Shown: one piece after another, positions 26,583-39,139 of the stretch | Layout: each line of letters opens with the position of its first letter | Position numbering within the stretch: position 1 is the stretch's first letter | DNA from: Azadirachta indica | Lineage: Eukaryota > Streptophyta > Magnoliopsida > Sapindales > Meliaceae | DNA: 64,000 nt | Reading direction: 5' to 3' | NCBI GenBank assembly: GCA_022749755.1 | Contig: CM040446.1 | Coordinates: 14,966,367 to 15,030,366, forward strand | Translations under genes and position numbers: made by a program | Notes under the pieces: generated by a model | What the model was told of the DNA's origin: nothing | What the model saw: the letters and a program-made list of their open reading frames with translations, nothing else | Database searches by the model: none

Positions 26583-26628
26583 CACACACATACGCGCACA
26601 CGCGCGCGCACACACACACACATATATA
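26583..26628. repeat. (CA)n/(CG)n/(TA)n alternating tract
   Basis: 46 bases of unbroken pyrimidine-purine alternation, including the CGCGCGCG core at 26601-26608 flanked by CA runs and ending in TATATA. Confidence 0.9.
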
Positions 26629-27273
26629 ATGAATTATAAATAAATGTTTAAAAATATATTATAATAGTATCGATGTAAACTTCGGTCAACGTCCTTAAAT
26701 AATATGTCAATATTAAAATACATATTGCACTCGTATGCATACAAACATATTCAAAATAATTTTTAATTTATAATATACATAAAATTAAAAAGATATAATT
26801 TGATCGATGATGAAAGTTTACAACATCCCAGTCCTTATAAATGATTAGATTTATTAGTAAAGCAAGTAAGTGTAAATAATTTTATGAATATGAAAAGTAT
26901 TTCATAAAGGCATAATTGAGAATTAATAATTTTCCTAAAATTAAAATAATGAATTCACTTATATACAAGTTTGTAAAATTATAATAAAGTTAAAATTTTT
27001 ACCAAAAAATTTTGAAGTTATAATTTTTAAAATAAAATTTAAAATAAATGATTCGTTCGTCATAATAACAAACTATTTAACACTAATAATGAAGTGATAA
27101 AATTTTTGGTGTCGTTATGATTATATTCAATAATGATGTCAAATTGTTAAGTAAATCAACCTCATGTTTAATTCCTGTAAATTTGTGATTTTTAATTAAA
27201 AACTTTGTCTTGCGTGAGGTATTAGGATGGGACAGTCAATATAAGATGGGTCGAGCTAGCTTATGTAATTTTA

Positions 27274-27274
27274 C

Positions 27275-27322
<48 letters not shown>
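27274..27322. repeat. Compound (TA)n(CA)n microsatellite
   Basis: About 13 TA units followed by about 11 CA units with no interruption. Confidence 0.92.
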
Positions 27323-27638
27323 TAGACTTTTGTGACACATGGTACTCCAATTCTTGTAAATTAATTAAAGAGTCTTGAAGAACAGCAATGATTCATCCTG
27401 GTAGAAAGCTGTGATAATATTTTAATGTTTATATAATTAATATTTAATTTGAAAACACTTATTTTTGTTATTTTCCTTTTGGGATTTATTTTTGTATGTA
27501 ATGAATTTGTCAGTAAGGGGGTCAATCAATCAAAGTCCATGTGGATTCTTGAAGAATTCAACTTTTCAGGTTGAAAAACATGGACTCCATGGTTCTTTTT
27601 CTTTTTTGTGTGGTCGGAAGAGATGAACTTTATGCCTA

Positions 27639-27659
27639 TATATATATATATATATATAT
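27639..27659. repeat. (TA)n microsatellite
   Basis: About 10 TA units. A shorter TA tract lies near 28052 and another of about 11 units at 28208-28228. Confidence 0.85.
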
Positions 27660-28926
27660 GATTAGTTACTTTGGGTTAAAAAAGACTCCAACAATTAACA
27701 TCAAATCTGTTTGCCTAATTCAAGTTAATTACAAATTTACAATTACCATCAAAAGGGCAATGTACATGTTTGCTCAACCATTTGATGATGCATGCCTCTA
27801 TACCCTTTGCAAAAGGCCAAATATATATGCCACCTCCGCTCCCCCTCCAAATCACTTTATATATATATACATAATGATCATATGAAACTATATACTTCGT
27901 TAACATTTCATAAACAGTTGTTTTAAAAGCACTTTTATTAACTTGTCTATCAATTTAAACTTTTGAATTAATTAAAACATTAGGATTTGAAATTGATTAA
28001 TTAGAGCAATTAGTATGATTCTGTAGAATTTTAGTGCGCAGTACCAAAAACATATATATATATATAAGATGGGAAAAGTGGTGGTCCAAGGGTGCAGCTA
28101 GTTGGAAATGAAATCATTAATGGACAGTGAAATTGCATAAATTCACTAAAATAGATCAACAAGATCTATCCATCCATAGAAATAAGGAAACGTACAATCA
28201 TAATATGCATATATATATATATATATATAATACAATCCCATTAACTAATTCATTAGAACAAGTGGCCGGAGGAACAAAAGAACAAGTCATTATGTAAGGA
28301 TTTTCATTAGAAGAAGTCATTGGATCAAATTTTGATTCTCCTTCAAGTCACAAAGCAAAAACCCTAGCTAAAATTGCAGAAAATCATAATTAAGCTGCTT
28401 CTAATTAATTAAAACCATCAGAAGATAGTAATTGTGTTGTAGTCTTCTCTTCTTCTTTTTCTTCTTCTTCTTCATCATCCCAAATCCCTCTGGAAATAGT
28501 TTAGGTTAAACACAATCATATCATACTGCAGCAAACAAGCTAGAACCCTAGAACCAAAATCCACCCCTCTCTTTTTTGTAAAAAGTCATAACCTAATTAA
28601 AAGGACAAAAAAAGAAAAGAAAAAAAAAATGGTTTCATGTACAAGATCATGTACAGATGATTGGCTCATGAGATCCTCCTGCCGCTTTCCTTTCATTCAC
28701 TCTCAATTTCCTCCTTCCCAAGGTCTGCCTGGAATATATATGGATCGATGGTGTCATTCTGAAAAGTAAGTTTTTTTTTTTTTTTTTTGGGTTCTCAGTT
28801 GGAGGAGCATCTATTTAGGTACCAAAATTGCTAGCTAGAAGTGGGAGTGGCACCATCAAAATCCTCCAATTATTTGTCACCTAATAATTAATAATTATTA
28901 AACCCCTAATAGCTCAATAATTAATT

Positions 28927-31612
28927 CTATATGGTCTGGTGAGATTCAGGGAAAAGTGAACGAGCAAAGGCCATACGATGTTTGGCTTCGGATTGCCAGC
29001 AAGTTTCAATGTGTTCTGCAATTCTCTTGGCATCCATTGAAGCACCTAGTATTCCACGTTTAGTGAACCCCACTGCGTATAGCCCACATTCACCTTTCCA
29101 CCCATTTGGAAATGGCCTTCGAGGCAATCCATCCTTCTCTGAAAACATCTCTCTTTCCTGACAAATTTTTTCAAGAGCCCATATCCCCACTTTATATTAT
29201 TAGGTTGTTTATGAATAAAAAAGAAGGAAAAAAAGGAAAGCAAGATATATATAATTAAAGGAAAGCAAGGCAGGCAGACATTACCTTTAGCCAAGAGGGT
29301 ACGTTGCTTTTGTAACCAGTTGCCAAAATGAGAGCATCAAAATTTTCGACTCTCCCATTAACAAACTCGACAGCATGACGTTTTAGACGTTTGATGCCTG
29401 GTACTACCTACAAAAGAAATCAAATTTGAAATGTAAAATCTGTTGTTGATGATTTGGGTCAAAAAGTTAATAGGAAAAACGTGTAAGAAAAAGCAATTAA
29501 TATTAGAAGATTATTCACGAACAGGAATGATAATAATAATAAAAATAATAATAGTAATAGTAATAGTAATAGGAAGCATCAAATTAAAAAGAGAGAAAAG
29601 AGAAAAAAGAAAAAAGAAACTGAAGGGTGAGGTGAGCTGCCAAAGAAAAGGAGAAAAGTTGATGTTGATTTGATGATAGATGAAAGGTGAAGTACCTTAA
29701 TGTCTCCACTTTTGATCTTGGCTAGTGTCCCAACATCTAATACGGGTGTCTTTCCTGACAAATTTTTGAGTTCAAGGGGACCCAAATGCGGCCGGTCCAA
29801 TCCGAAACGAGCTGTGTCACCGAGCATAAGCCATGACACTATGAGCAGAAATTTATCGACAAGGCGCATGGGCAGCCACTTGAGCAACCACATGGACAGC
29901 CCGAAAGTTGATTTCCCCAGCATTTCTCGTGGTAGGACGTGCACCTTCGATTCATTCATCACCAACATTAGTTCACACATCAAGCTAGCTTGCTATTGAT
30001 TTTTTCTTTTTTTTTTTTTTTACACTAATTACAATCGAAACATTACCACTTGTATATATATGTCCCCAAAAGAGAAAAACATCATTTTGAGGTATGGGCG
30101 CACAGAATTAATCATAAAAGTGAATATATATATATATATAGCATGATTAAGACAGTGTATTATGAATGTAATGTGTAATGTGTAACGTGTAATGTGTAAA
30201 CAGATCTTTTCCTAGTTTCTGACCAATTTTTGCTGCGCTTGCGCATGCCTGGGAACCGCAAGAAAGTGAAATTTATATCAAACACCATTCTTCATTTCCA
30301 ATTAATTCTATTATACATTCATTCGTTCATATTTGATCTTCTGCATAAAGGAAAACCTTTGGAACTTAAAGTCACAAACGCAGCATTTGAGTGCTCTCTC
30401 AGGTAAATGTAGAAAAATATTAACTTGATTTAACCAAAAAAAAAAAAATTTAATACTATCTATATTCATGTTGCTTTGAAACCTCAAATCTAATGTTTCT
30501 CTCTTTTGGGTGATGTTTTACATATATATCTAAAACAAAGTATGAAAACAGTGGTGCAAGCATATATCACACTTTCTTTATTTGTGTACATTTTTTTAAT
30601 AGATTTGGGAAAAAGATATTCATTCCCATATGGGTTTTGCTTTTCCATGCCGATATTTTAGAGTAAAAAATAAATAAATAAACAAAATTAAAACTTTGGT
30701 GTCCTCTTGTTCAACCCCAAACCAACTTTTTTCCATATTAAAATCAAAGAATTCTCTTAGACAAATTGAAAAACTTTTGAATAAATAAATAAAAATTTAT
30801 ATTAAAAAAAAAAGAATAAACTCTTAATGGATTTCGCTTTAATGGGTGATGAAGAGAGAAAGAGAGAGAGAGAGATAGAAAAGAAACTAAGAAAGACAAA
30901 GGCCATGGTTAAGAATTCTTACTGTATCTCTGACCACAAGTGAAGGCATAGCATCATGATTGCAAAGATCCAAACACACTTCCATTCCTGAATTCCCACA
31001 TCCTACCACCAAAACTTTTTTTCCTCTAAATTGCTCTCCACTTCTGTATAGACTTGTATGCCTTATATCTCCTCCAAATCCATCTGTCCCCTCAATCTCC
31101 GGCAACACCGCCTCTGCATTCTCTCCGGTAGCCACCACCAACCACCGACACATGTACTCAGTTTCCTCACCCTTTAGCCCGACACTCTTCACGCGCCAAA
31201 AACGAATCGTTGAATCATACTCAGCTTGTGATACAGTCTCGTTGAACCGTGGCCTAATATCAAAGTTCTTAGCATATGATTCTAAGTAGTCAATGAATTG
31301 TTGCTTAGTAGGGTAAGTAGGAAAATTACTAGGGAATCCCATAAGAGGAAGCTCGCAAAATTGCTTTGGTAAGTGAAGACTAAGACGATCATAGGTTTTG
31401 AGCTGCCATAAAGAAGCTATGCAGTTAGATCTCTCTAAAACTATGCTTGGAACGCCTCTTTCTTTGAGACATGCGGCAGTGGCTAGGCCTGAAGGTCCTG
31501 CTCCGACGATCACAGGACCTGGAACGCAAACGCGACGTTGAGATTTATTCATTTTCTCGATGAATATAGGGTCATGAGCTTGTTTTCCTTCTATTTCTCT
31601 CAAGCAGTCCAT
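28927..31612 (-). CDS. YUC6: YUCCA flavin-containing monooxygenase (YUC6/YUC2 clade)
   Basis: Converts indole-3-pyruvate to indole-3-acetic acid (auxin) with FAD, NADPH and O2, the rate-limiting step of the TAA/YUC pathway. Exons (minus) are 31612-30923, 29944-29696, 29407-29285 and 29157-28927, giving 430 residues with a TAG stop; all junctions keep frame. The FAD-binding motif GAGPSG is at residues 37-42, the NADPH-binding GCGNSG at about 204-209 and the family ATG motif (ATGYKSN) at about 342-348. The N terminus ([14 protein letters not shown]) and segments such as [18 protein letters not shown] and [20 protein letters not shown] are closest to Arabidopsis YUC6 as I recall it; YUC2 is the alternative. 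It is a complete gene with no broken motif. The long AT-rich DNA upstream probably holds its distal regulation. Confidence 0.95.
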
Positions 31613-32115
31613 GAACACTGCAAGAAAGTTAAAACAGAAACTAGTCAATAACTATAACTATATATGTGTGTGTTGTCTGTCTGCTGTTAATAGCTTGATA
31701 TAGTTGGAAAGATAGTTGGGGGAGGAATTAATTCAAGAGAAAGAGAGAAGCTGAAGAAATCCCATTTGGATGGAAAACATAGAAGTAGTTTGGTACAGAA
31801 GGAGTTGTGAGATTAGGCTGTGATTTAGTGGTAAAATTCGGAGAGATTAGGATTTCCTTCAAGTATTGGAGTGGATTAAGAAGGGTCTTATCCAGAACTG
31901 AAAATGAGTGAAAGTCTGTGTTGTTCAATGGAGGAAGAGCAAAACATACGGGGCTAAATCAGCATTCAACAAAGAGAGAGAGAGGGAGAGAGGGAAGGAA
32001 GAAGAGAGAGATATATAGATGGTGATATATGTCTATATATTCCTTTTGTTCGTAGAAGAATTCATATGGAGGAAGGCTCAGTGGTAAGGAGAAGTAATGT
32101 AGTAGGGACACAACA
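31613..32115 (-). other. YUC6 5'UTR with probable intron
   Basis: A strong acceptor (AACTTTCTTGCAG) ends five bases before the ATG, so an untranslated exon is spliced on upstream. A candidate donor, GTATGT, lies at 31949-31944, giving an intron of about 330 bases (31618-31949) and a leader exon up to about 32110. The leader is CT-rich on the gene strand (GA-rich on plus at 31975-32010). The short open frame at 31728-31928 would then be intronic. The donor choice is inferred. Confidence 0.55.
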
Positions 32116-32130
32116 CAACACAGACTCATA

Positions 32131-32138
32131 TATTTATA
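32131..32138 (-). promoter_or_regulatory. TATA box of YUC6
   Basis: TATTTATA on plus reads TATAAATA on the gene strand, an exact plant TATA consensus. It is about 30 bases upstream of a CA/CT-rich leader start near 32105. Confidence 0.65.
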
Positions 32139-32462
32139 AGCATAGACACACATATATTAATTAATTAATTAATTAATTTTAAAGATTTAATTAACTCATT
32201 AATTTATTATTAACCAAAGAATTCTTCAATATCCCATAAAACAACGTCATTGTATTTGTCATAAGAGAAACTTCATTGGTTGTGAATTAGTAAAAGAAGA
32301 AGAAGATCCTTAAAAGCACTCTACTTGTTTTACAAAATCCCAATTAAATTATATAATAATATATAATCACAATTAGGATAAGCAGTTCACATTAGTCCAG
32401 CTAGCTAATGTTGAATTCTCATTGGATAATTTTAGAAGAGATTTTGTTTGGTCTGAACTGAG

Positions 32463-32526
<64 letters not shown>
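32463..32526. repeat. Compound (CT)n(TA)n microsatellite
   Basis: About 20 CT units with one interruption, followed by about 10 TA units, some 330 bases upstream of the YUC6 TATA box. GA/CT tracts in plant promoters can bind BBR/BPC GAGA-binding factors. Confidence 0.9.
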
Positions 32527-32986
32527 CATATATAACTAATTAACTTGATCATCAGCTTTAGTTTTAAAATTTTATTAATTAATAAAAGTCATATAATATA
32601 TAGGGAACTATTTGCAAGATTATATTTAAAATAATATGGGCTAAATGTAATCATAGAAAAAGTAGGGCACCTAAGAACCAATGAAAAAGGTTTGGCAGGC
32701 AGGCAACAAATTAAAACTAAAAATGTTTCTTTTTTGCAGCTTTGAGTGATGAAAACAGTGCATTAGGCTTTGACAAACTGCCGTAGTAGTAGTAGTGGTA
32801 GCTGCAGTATTCAAAATAAAATCTGTCAATCGAAAGATTGATTAATTGATCATATTGCTGGATTACAGTGGCTCTATGGTTGGTGACGACAATGGCAGCA
32901 ATCATTGGTAGCAGAAACTATGTGTTGATACACTAATAACAAGGTGGCCCTTCCTTAATTAGTTTCCATTGTTAATGATGTGTAGT

Positions 32987-33019
<33 letters not shown>
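32987..33019. repeat. (GT)n microsatellite
   Basis: About 16 GT units. Confidence 0.9.
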
Positions 33020-33021
<2 letters not shown>

Positions 33022-33283
33022 AGTTATTAATTTGCTCAAGAGAAATTTAAATTAATATTGCCAGTTTATGACATATATTGAATTAGTTAAATTGGAATGG
33101 TGATGATATATATAAATTTGTAATTCTTACTATAAATTCTGAATTTTTAAGATTTGAAATCATTGTAATATGCTGTGTTGATCAATGTTGTTTCGAGGAC
33201 AAAAATTAAATTCACTGTTGGAACTTGAAAAGTTCAACCAACCCAAAGTACAATCATTAAAACACTGATGATAACTTTACTAA

Positions 33284-33310
33284 TGCCTGCCTGCCTGCCT
33301 GCCTGCCTGC
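33284..33310. repeat. (GCCT)n tetranucleotide repeat
   Basis: Six to seven units of GCCT/CTGC. The complementary repeat GGCA occurs at 41325-41352 in the same intergenic region. Confidence 0.88.
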
Positions 33311-33916
33311 TGCAATATCAAAGAATTGAACAACTGATTCATCAGCAACCATTTTACATAAGCACTTCAATTTTAATTAGCTGCGTCATTGAAAAGGAAA
33401 ATTATATATATGTATATAACTCAATGAAAATGAAATAGGGCCACCCCCTCTACATCACACAAACGTATATATAGCTGGTGGTTATTAACTACCCTCTTCA
33501 ACTTCAAGGATATGTAATGATTTCTCCATTAATGCAATTGCAATGCTACGGCCTCTTTCAAATAAACTACCTATATATCTATATATATATATATGTATAT
33601 ATATAAAACTTCTTCTTCAACTAAATTCACTACAAAATTATATTACTTGTCAAAAACAGAGTCTTAACCAGATCAATCAAAGAAGACTTGCGTCTTGTCA
33701 TTAAATTAATACAAGAATCCCTTCCGACAGAAATGTACGTAGCCTAAATATCATACAGGAATCTACTAGAAGGATCTACAACTACAAAATGCCCTAATTT
33801 AATCAAATTGACTGAGATTTACGAAATCAAACCAGTCAAAGCCATATATAAAAACCTTTTGATGTAAAAGACTTAAGAAGCTAGCAAATGATAAATATGT
33901 AATGGAGTTACAAATA

Positions 33917-33921
<5 letters not shown>

Positions 33922-33947
<26 letters not shown>

Positions 33948-33948
33948 C
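33922..33948. repeat. (TA)n microsatellite
   Basis: About 13 TA units with a single TG interruption. Confidence 0.85.
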
Positions 33949-34396
33949 CTATGATGATGATGATCCCAAATAAATTAAATGTATAACAGAAATGAGGGTG
34001 CAAAGTTAATACAAAGTTTGTGAGTAGGTGAGACACTCAAAATCTATTGGATACTTCACCAAGCTATGTAGCTAACTATCTAGTCATGTTCTTTCTAGTG
34101 ATATCGATCAATGAATAATAACGTACACTCATAATTCATTGTCCTTTATTGTATCGGTCGATATTGTAGCTGCATAATAAAATCTATTTCTCACTAGTGC
34201 TGTAACTATTCTCATAGATCGATGTTAATTATCACTTTTTGGATACCAACTCAAGAACGTATTTTTTTTTTTATTTATTTACATAAACTTTAAGCTAATA
34301 TATATGATTTTGAATTAATTAATATACATGTCTAGTAAATTAATTAATAATGATATTGCTTGTAATATGCCCAATTGATGGTGTGTTTGTGTGTGC

Positions 34397-34400
<4 letters not shown>

Positions 34401-34438
<38 letters not shown>
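34401..34438. repeat. (AT)19 microsatellite
   Basis: Nineteen perfect AT units preceded by a GT-rich stretch. Confidence 0.92.
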
Positions 34439-34445
<7 letters not shown>

Positions 34446-37228
34446 AGTGATTCTATAGATTTCATGTAAATTTGTTGTGTATTTGAATTTGTTGTATTGT
34501 GTTATACTACTTACTCTTTACAAGTTTCGTCAAAGACCACAATAAAGCATAGTTAATTTTGGATTCTAATTACTTGAAAGGAACATTTGTATAGTAGTAA
34601 TAACATCAAAAAGATTAGTTAGTTTTATGGCATTTCTTCATTGAAACTTCCAGAGGACCAAATTAATTAATACGAAAAGTACTAATTAAAATACCAATTG
34701 GCAAGAACTTGATGAGGTTTAGTAATTAATATATACAGTTATAATAACGTTGACCCCCTTCATCTTATTCTTATTAGTTCCCGTTGCTTCCTATTCAAAC
34801 CACAATTCACACTTAATGTAGTAACAGAAGTGGGACCTAAATTCATATTGAATTCAAATCTATGTCATGTACTTGTGTCGTATACATTGTTCCCCGTATT
34901 TGTTAACAAATTAATCACCATTGTATTAGCCTAATGACTATGCCTATCTTTTAAAATAATAAAAAATTAAAAAAAAAAAAAAGATATAATTCATCGTATT
35001 TTTTTAAATATATGTAAAAACAAGGTTTCATTCGAGATTTTTTACCATGATAGTTGATTCAAACGAATTGCAACATACATTAAACTAAAAATAAGTTTTA
35101 AATATATAATGACCTAATTTTCTTACAAATTTGCATCCATTAAAGAAATGAAATTAAATTAAATCTCCTGACTTGTGAGAGATTCGAACTTCGTCTTTGC
35201 ATTGTCATCGCTTATTAGGGTTTTGGTGTACGGAGAAACGGCTTGTTTGGGTCGAGCCAAAATTGTGAAAGGTGGGGACATCTAGGCGGCGGCATTTACT
35301 TCTTGACTTGATCATTTCACTTCTCCCCTCAAGACAGCTCACAAGAAATTTTTTTTGAGTTTGCCCACCACCAAGTTTTGCCACAACAAAATTTGAAATT
35401 AATTTATTCCAATTATGGTATCTATTATTTATCAATCATTACTAAAATAAAACAATCATTTCAAAAAATCTAACTATTAATTAAAAAAAGCATAATTGAC
35501 ATATATAACAATACATCCTCCAAATTCATTGGATCAAAATCATAATATCTTTATAAATAAAATCTCATTATTTATATACAAAATTGTTTATGAAATTTGG
35601 GTCCATTATTTATGGATGAAGTAGTATCGTTTTCTTGAGTATGCTTGGCTTAATAATTAAGCCATGTTTTGGTGATTGAATTGGACACCTATAAATATAA
35701 ATATGCACCACCACCGATATTGAAAGTTGCTTCTAAATTGTTCTTAGCCACTTAGCGAAAGACACTTGTATGGAGTCCTCCATCTTTCACATTAAATATT
35801 GTATCAATTAAAATGAAGTTTCTCCTTGATCGAATTAATTAGTGCTTTCTCAGCTTCCCTCAAATTTGGTGAGCAATGGATTCAAGATCAGCCATATGTT
35901 CTTTCGGGTCTTGATCATTTGCATATATATTATCTATCCATATATATGGTGTTTTTCCTTTCCTTTTCTTTTTTCTTTTTTTTTTTTTTTTTATTTTTAG
36001 TGCCTACATGCAACTTTTACATAGCTTTCAAATTTTAATGTCAAAGTTGATGTGCTATTTGATTTGTTCATAAGTTACATGACATAATAGAAAGGCCTTT
36101 TATAGCCTTTTTCTTCTTAACGTACTTCTTTTTAACATTTATAGTGCATTTACAAAAATGTGTTGGCAAAGTTAAATGTTGATCAAATGATAAAAATGAC
36201 TTTAAAATTTAGACAAAAATAGAAAAAAAAAATTTAAAGATTTTAAAAAAATATATCGTTACGAAAAGTTTTAATTATTTGAGTAATTTTTGAGAATTGT
36301 TTTGATTTTAAAGTCTAGTGAAATAAAAATATTAAATGTCAAATATTAATTAAAAAGTGTATGAATTTCATTATAATTTTATATTTATTATCAAACACTT
36401 TTTTAACTTTAATTGTAAATTTAAGTAAAAATTAGTGGTATCACACATACTCATAATACTCTTGCATTAAAGTACTAAAAGTTAAATTTTTTGTAATAAA
36501 TAAATTTTTTTATGCTTAAAACACATATTAGTATAATTTAATATAAATTCTCTTTTATTTTTTTAGAAAGATATTTTTATCTATATATCTCTTTGTCGAA
36601 GTTACTTAAAAAATAAAATAAATTAGAATTTTTAAAACAGTTCAAATTAACTTTTTTAAATCAAAGTCCTTTTAAAAAACAAATTGTGACATTAGTTCCT
36701 TTAAGAATTAATGATTTTTATGTGGCTTAGACAAAAAAGGAACCAAAAGCAAAAGAAAAGATCAAGCATATATTATTATAATAGTAACAATGTTGTTATT
36801 ATAAAAGTGAAATGAGCCGAAAGTTTAAAGTGAACCCATATATGTAGCATAATATATATAATTTTTTTAAAAATAAATAAATAAACTAAAAATGTAAAAG
36901 TCCTATTCTCCAATATAGAAGGAAGAAGGGAGAGAGCATGAGCATCTTACTTGCAGCTAAAAAACAAATAAAAGAAACAAGTTAGAATAAAAAAGTAGAT
37001 GCTATATATAGCAACATTTCCTGCTCTTCTCTTAGTCCCTCTCAATTCGGAACTACAATTAAAATTAGCTTTAAAGCCTAAAGCCTAAAGCCTAGCCTAT
37101 AGCCTAAACGCAACTTACAAAGTCGTTTTTTGCCTTTTCTTTCCTTTTACTTTATCTCTAGAGATAGAAAGAGAAAGTAAAAGTAAGGGGCCCCACGAGA
37201 ATGAGTTTGAAAAAGCCCAAACCGGCCA

Positions 37229-37316
37229 ATGATTTGGGCTTACTTAACCGCTTGGACTCTCTTTTGTTTAGACCAAAACCTACTTATGTGGGCCTGTGGG
37301 CCGCTGCCTGACGTCA
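37229..37316. promoter_or_regulatory. Promoter-like motif island without a gene
   Basis: An island richer in G and C than its surroundings. It contains two TGGGCC site II motifs (37289 and 37297), nearby AAGCCCAA and TTTGGGCTT sites, and the full TGACGTCA palindrome (37309-37316), a bZIP/TGA-factor site. No open frame of note follows on either strand within a kilobase. Motifs are seen directly; promoter activity is speculative. Confidence 0.35.
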
Positions 37317-38899
37317 ATACCAAGCATGGGTCAAAGCGCGTGTTTTACACACTCCATTCTATATTTTCGCTATTTTGTTGATTTTTACAAATATATGTGG
37401 ATTTATTTCACATTGTAAATAAATTAGAGAGAAAGAAAACGATTAAACGAGGAAAAAAGGAAAAAGAAAAGGCAGCTTTACTTATTTGTATAACTTTCTA
37501 CTAAAATATTTTTTTAGAATAAAGATATGATAATTAATATAAAAATATATATATGTTATTGATAGAATGAGAAAGAAAAATATTTTATAATATAATCTTA
37601 GTTTATAATTTAACATGATTTAAGCTAATTATGATGCACACGCTTGCATTATGATTTCTCATATCTTATCTTGTTCAGAAATACAATTTGGGATTGGATG
37701 AGATCTACCTCACTTCAAAATTTATTTTTAGTTTAGATAAATTGAAGACTTTGAAGCACTCATGTTATGCCCCGTGTGTGCCCATTGTCCCAAAGTTATA
37801 TTTATGCAATTATTTTATGCTTACTTTACCTAAAAACATTATTAATTATTGTTGTTGGTTAACTTTAATAAAAATAAAAACAAAAAAACATTGTAAAGGC
37901 TTAATTGAATAGCACTTTAGGGGTGCAATGTACCGAATATTAATTAACTTAATCATAGCAATTTTTGATGCATATCTTATACACATAGCCCACATGTAAT
38001 CTAATGATTGCCATGTACACATACAATATAAAATATATAAATATATATGAAATAATAAAATGCTGTTTGGAAGCTTCATTCAATATTGATATGTCTTTAT
38101 CATATGATTCAATTTGTAGTTAATAATTAGCTTCCGAAAACAATACCTCAAATTACCACCACTAGCCTTTGTGAAATCATTTTTGAGCCTATTTTAGTCA
38201 ACGAATTATTATTTTAGTAGAATTCCTCTCTTACTATTAAATGATACTAATTACAACTAGTGGGGTCATTAAACTTGGTGGTTTCATCATGGATATTTAA
38301 TTTAACTTTTAATTAATTAAGATCGATGTGATAATTAATAAAATTAATTTGTTTAACCTAGCTATAATCTTCTTCGACACAACAAATTATACACAAGGAT
38401 CATAAGAAAGATTATGCTAACCCCACATACATATACTCTCTCTTCAAAAAGCATGCTAATGCTATCCCATTCTTCCACTATTTTTAATTTTCCTATCATA
38501 ATCTCAATCTTCCCTAACTTCATATCCCACCCATTTTCTTTTCTATTAGATAGAAAAGTAATTTATTACCATGCACTATAGTTAATTACTAATAATTTTT
38601 AAACATTTAATTTTGATGCATATATAAATAATTATTTTTTTTTTTTAAAAAACATATACTTTTACATAATCTAAAATAAGATAATTAACTATTAATTAAG
38701 TATAACTGAGTGGATGAACATGCAACAATAAATGAGTAATGAATAGTTTTGTAAATTAGGAGTGTTACTAATTAAGGAGGATCGGAGCTGTAAAAGATTT
38801 GACTTCACAAAATAAATTGGATCATCATCTCATGATGCAAGATCAAAAGCAATAATTTTCAATATTCTCTTAATTGTTGTAATATATATATATATATAT

Positions 38900-39139
38900 A
38901 TAGGAGCAGGATCAATACCCTTTTTTTTACAAAATTTTTTTATATCAAATATAACCTATTGAATTTAAACACATTTAACGATTGAAATTACATCTAATTA
39001 TATAATTAATACATAATTAATGTATTTATAATTAATATAAATGTTAGATGCAATCTTAACTATTAAATATACCTAAATCCAACAACTTACATTTGATGTA
39101 AAAAATTATATAAAAAAAAAAATTTTGATCCTACTTATA
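38900..39139. mobile_element. Probable MITE with long inverted ends
   Basis: The left end reads AGCAGGATCAA and the right end, reversed, AGTAGGATCAA. The arms stay similar for about 65 bases with a poly-T stretch and an ACATCAAATGTAA / ATATCAAATATAA segment. Total length is about 240 bases with no coding capacity. It is inserted beside a TA microsatellite, so a target duplication cannot be read clearly; superfamily unassigned. Confidence 0.7.

Larger units (their letters stand above)
22460..28926. other. Gene-free AT-rich region with microsatellites
   Basis: About 6.5 kb with no supportable protein gene. Short open frames found here translate TA/CA repeats or random AT-rich sequence. Notable contents are listed separately: TA, CA/CG and TA-CA microsatellites, a small hairpin and an AATT tetranucleotide run near 24480. 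The right end probably includes the YUCCA 3' untranslated region. Confidence 0.55.
32530..38898. other. Gene-free region upstream of YUC6
   Basis: No supportable coding gene. The many short open frames have AT-driven composition and no family resemblance. It contains TA, GT and GCCT microsatellites (listed), an isolated TATA-like site near 35690 and a GC-richer promoter-like island near 37,230-37,320 (see findings). Confidence 0.55.

Noticed and set aside
31728..32153. Open frames upstream of the YUC6 start
   Set aside because: They fall in the probable 5'UTR exon and intron. Composition is AT- and CT-driven with no similarity to a family.
35140..35200. B-box-like GTTCGAATCTC on the minus strand as a tRNA or SINE
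   Set aside because: No matching A box at the correct distance and no cloverleaf. Could be chance.
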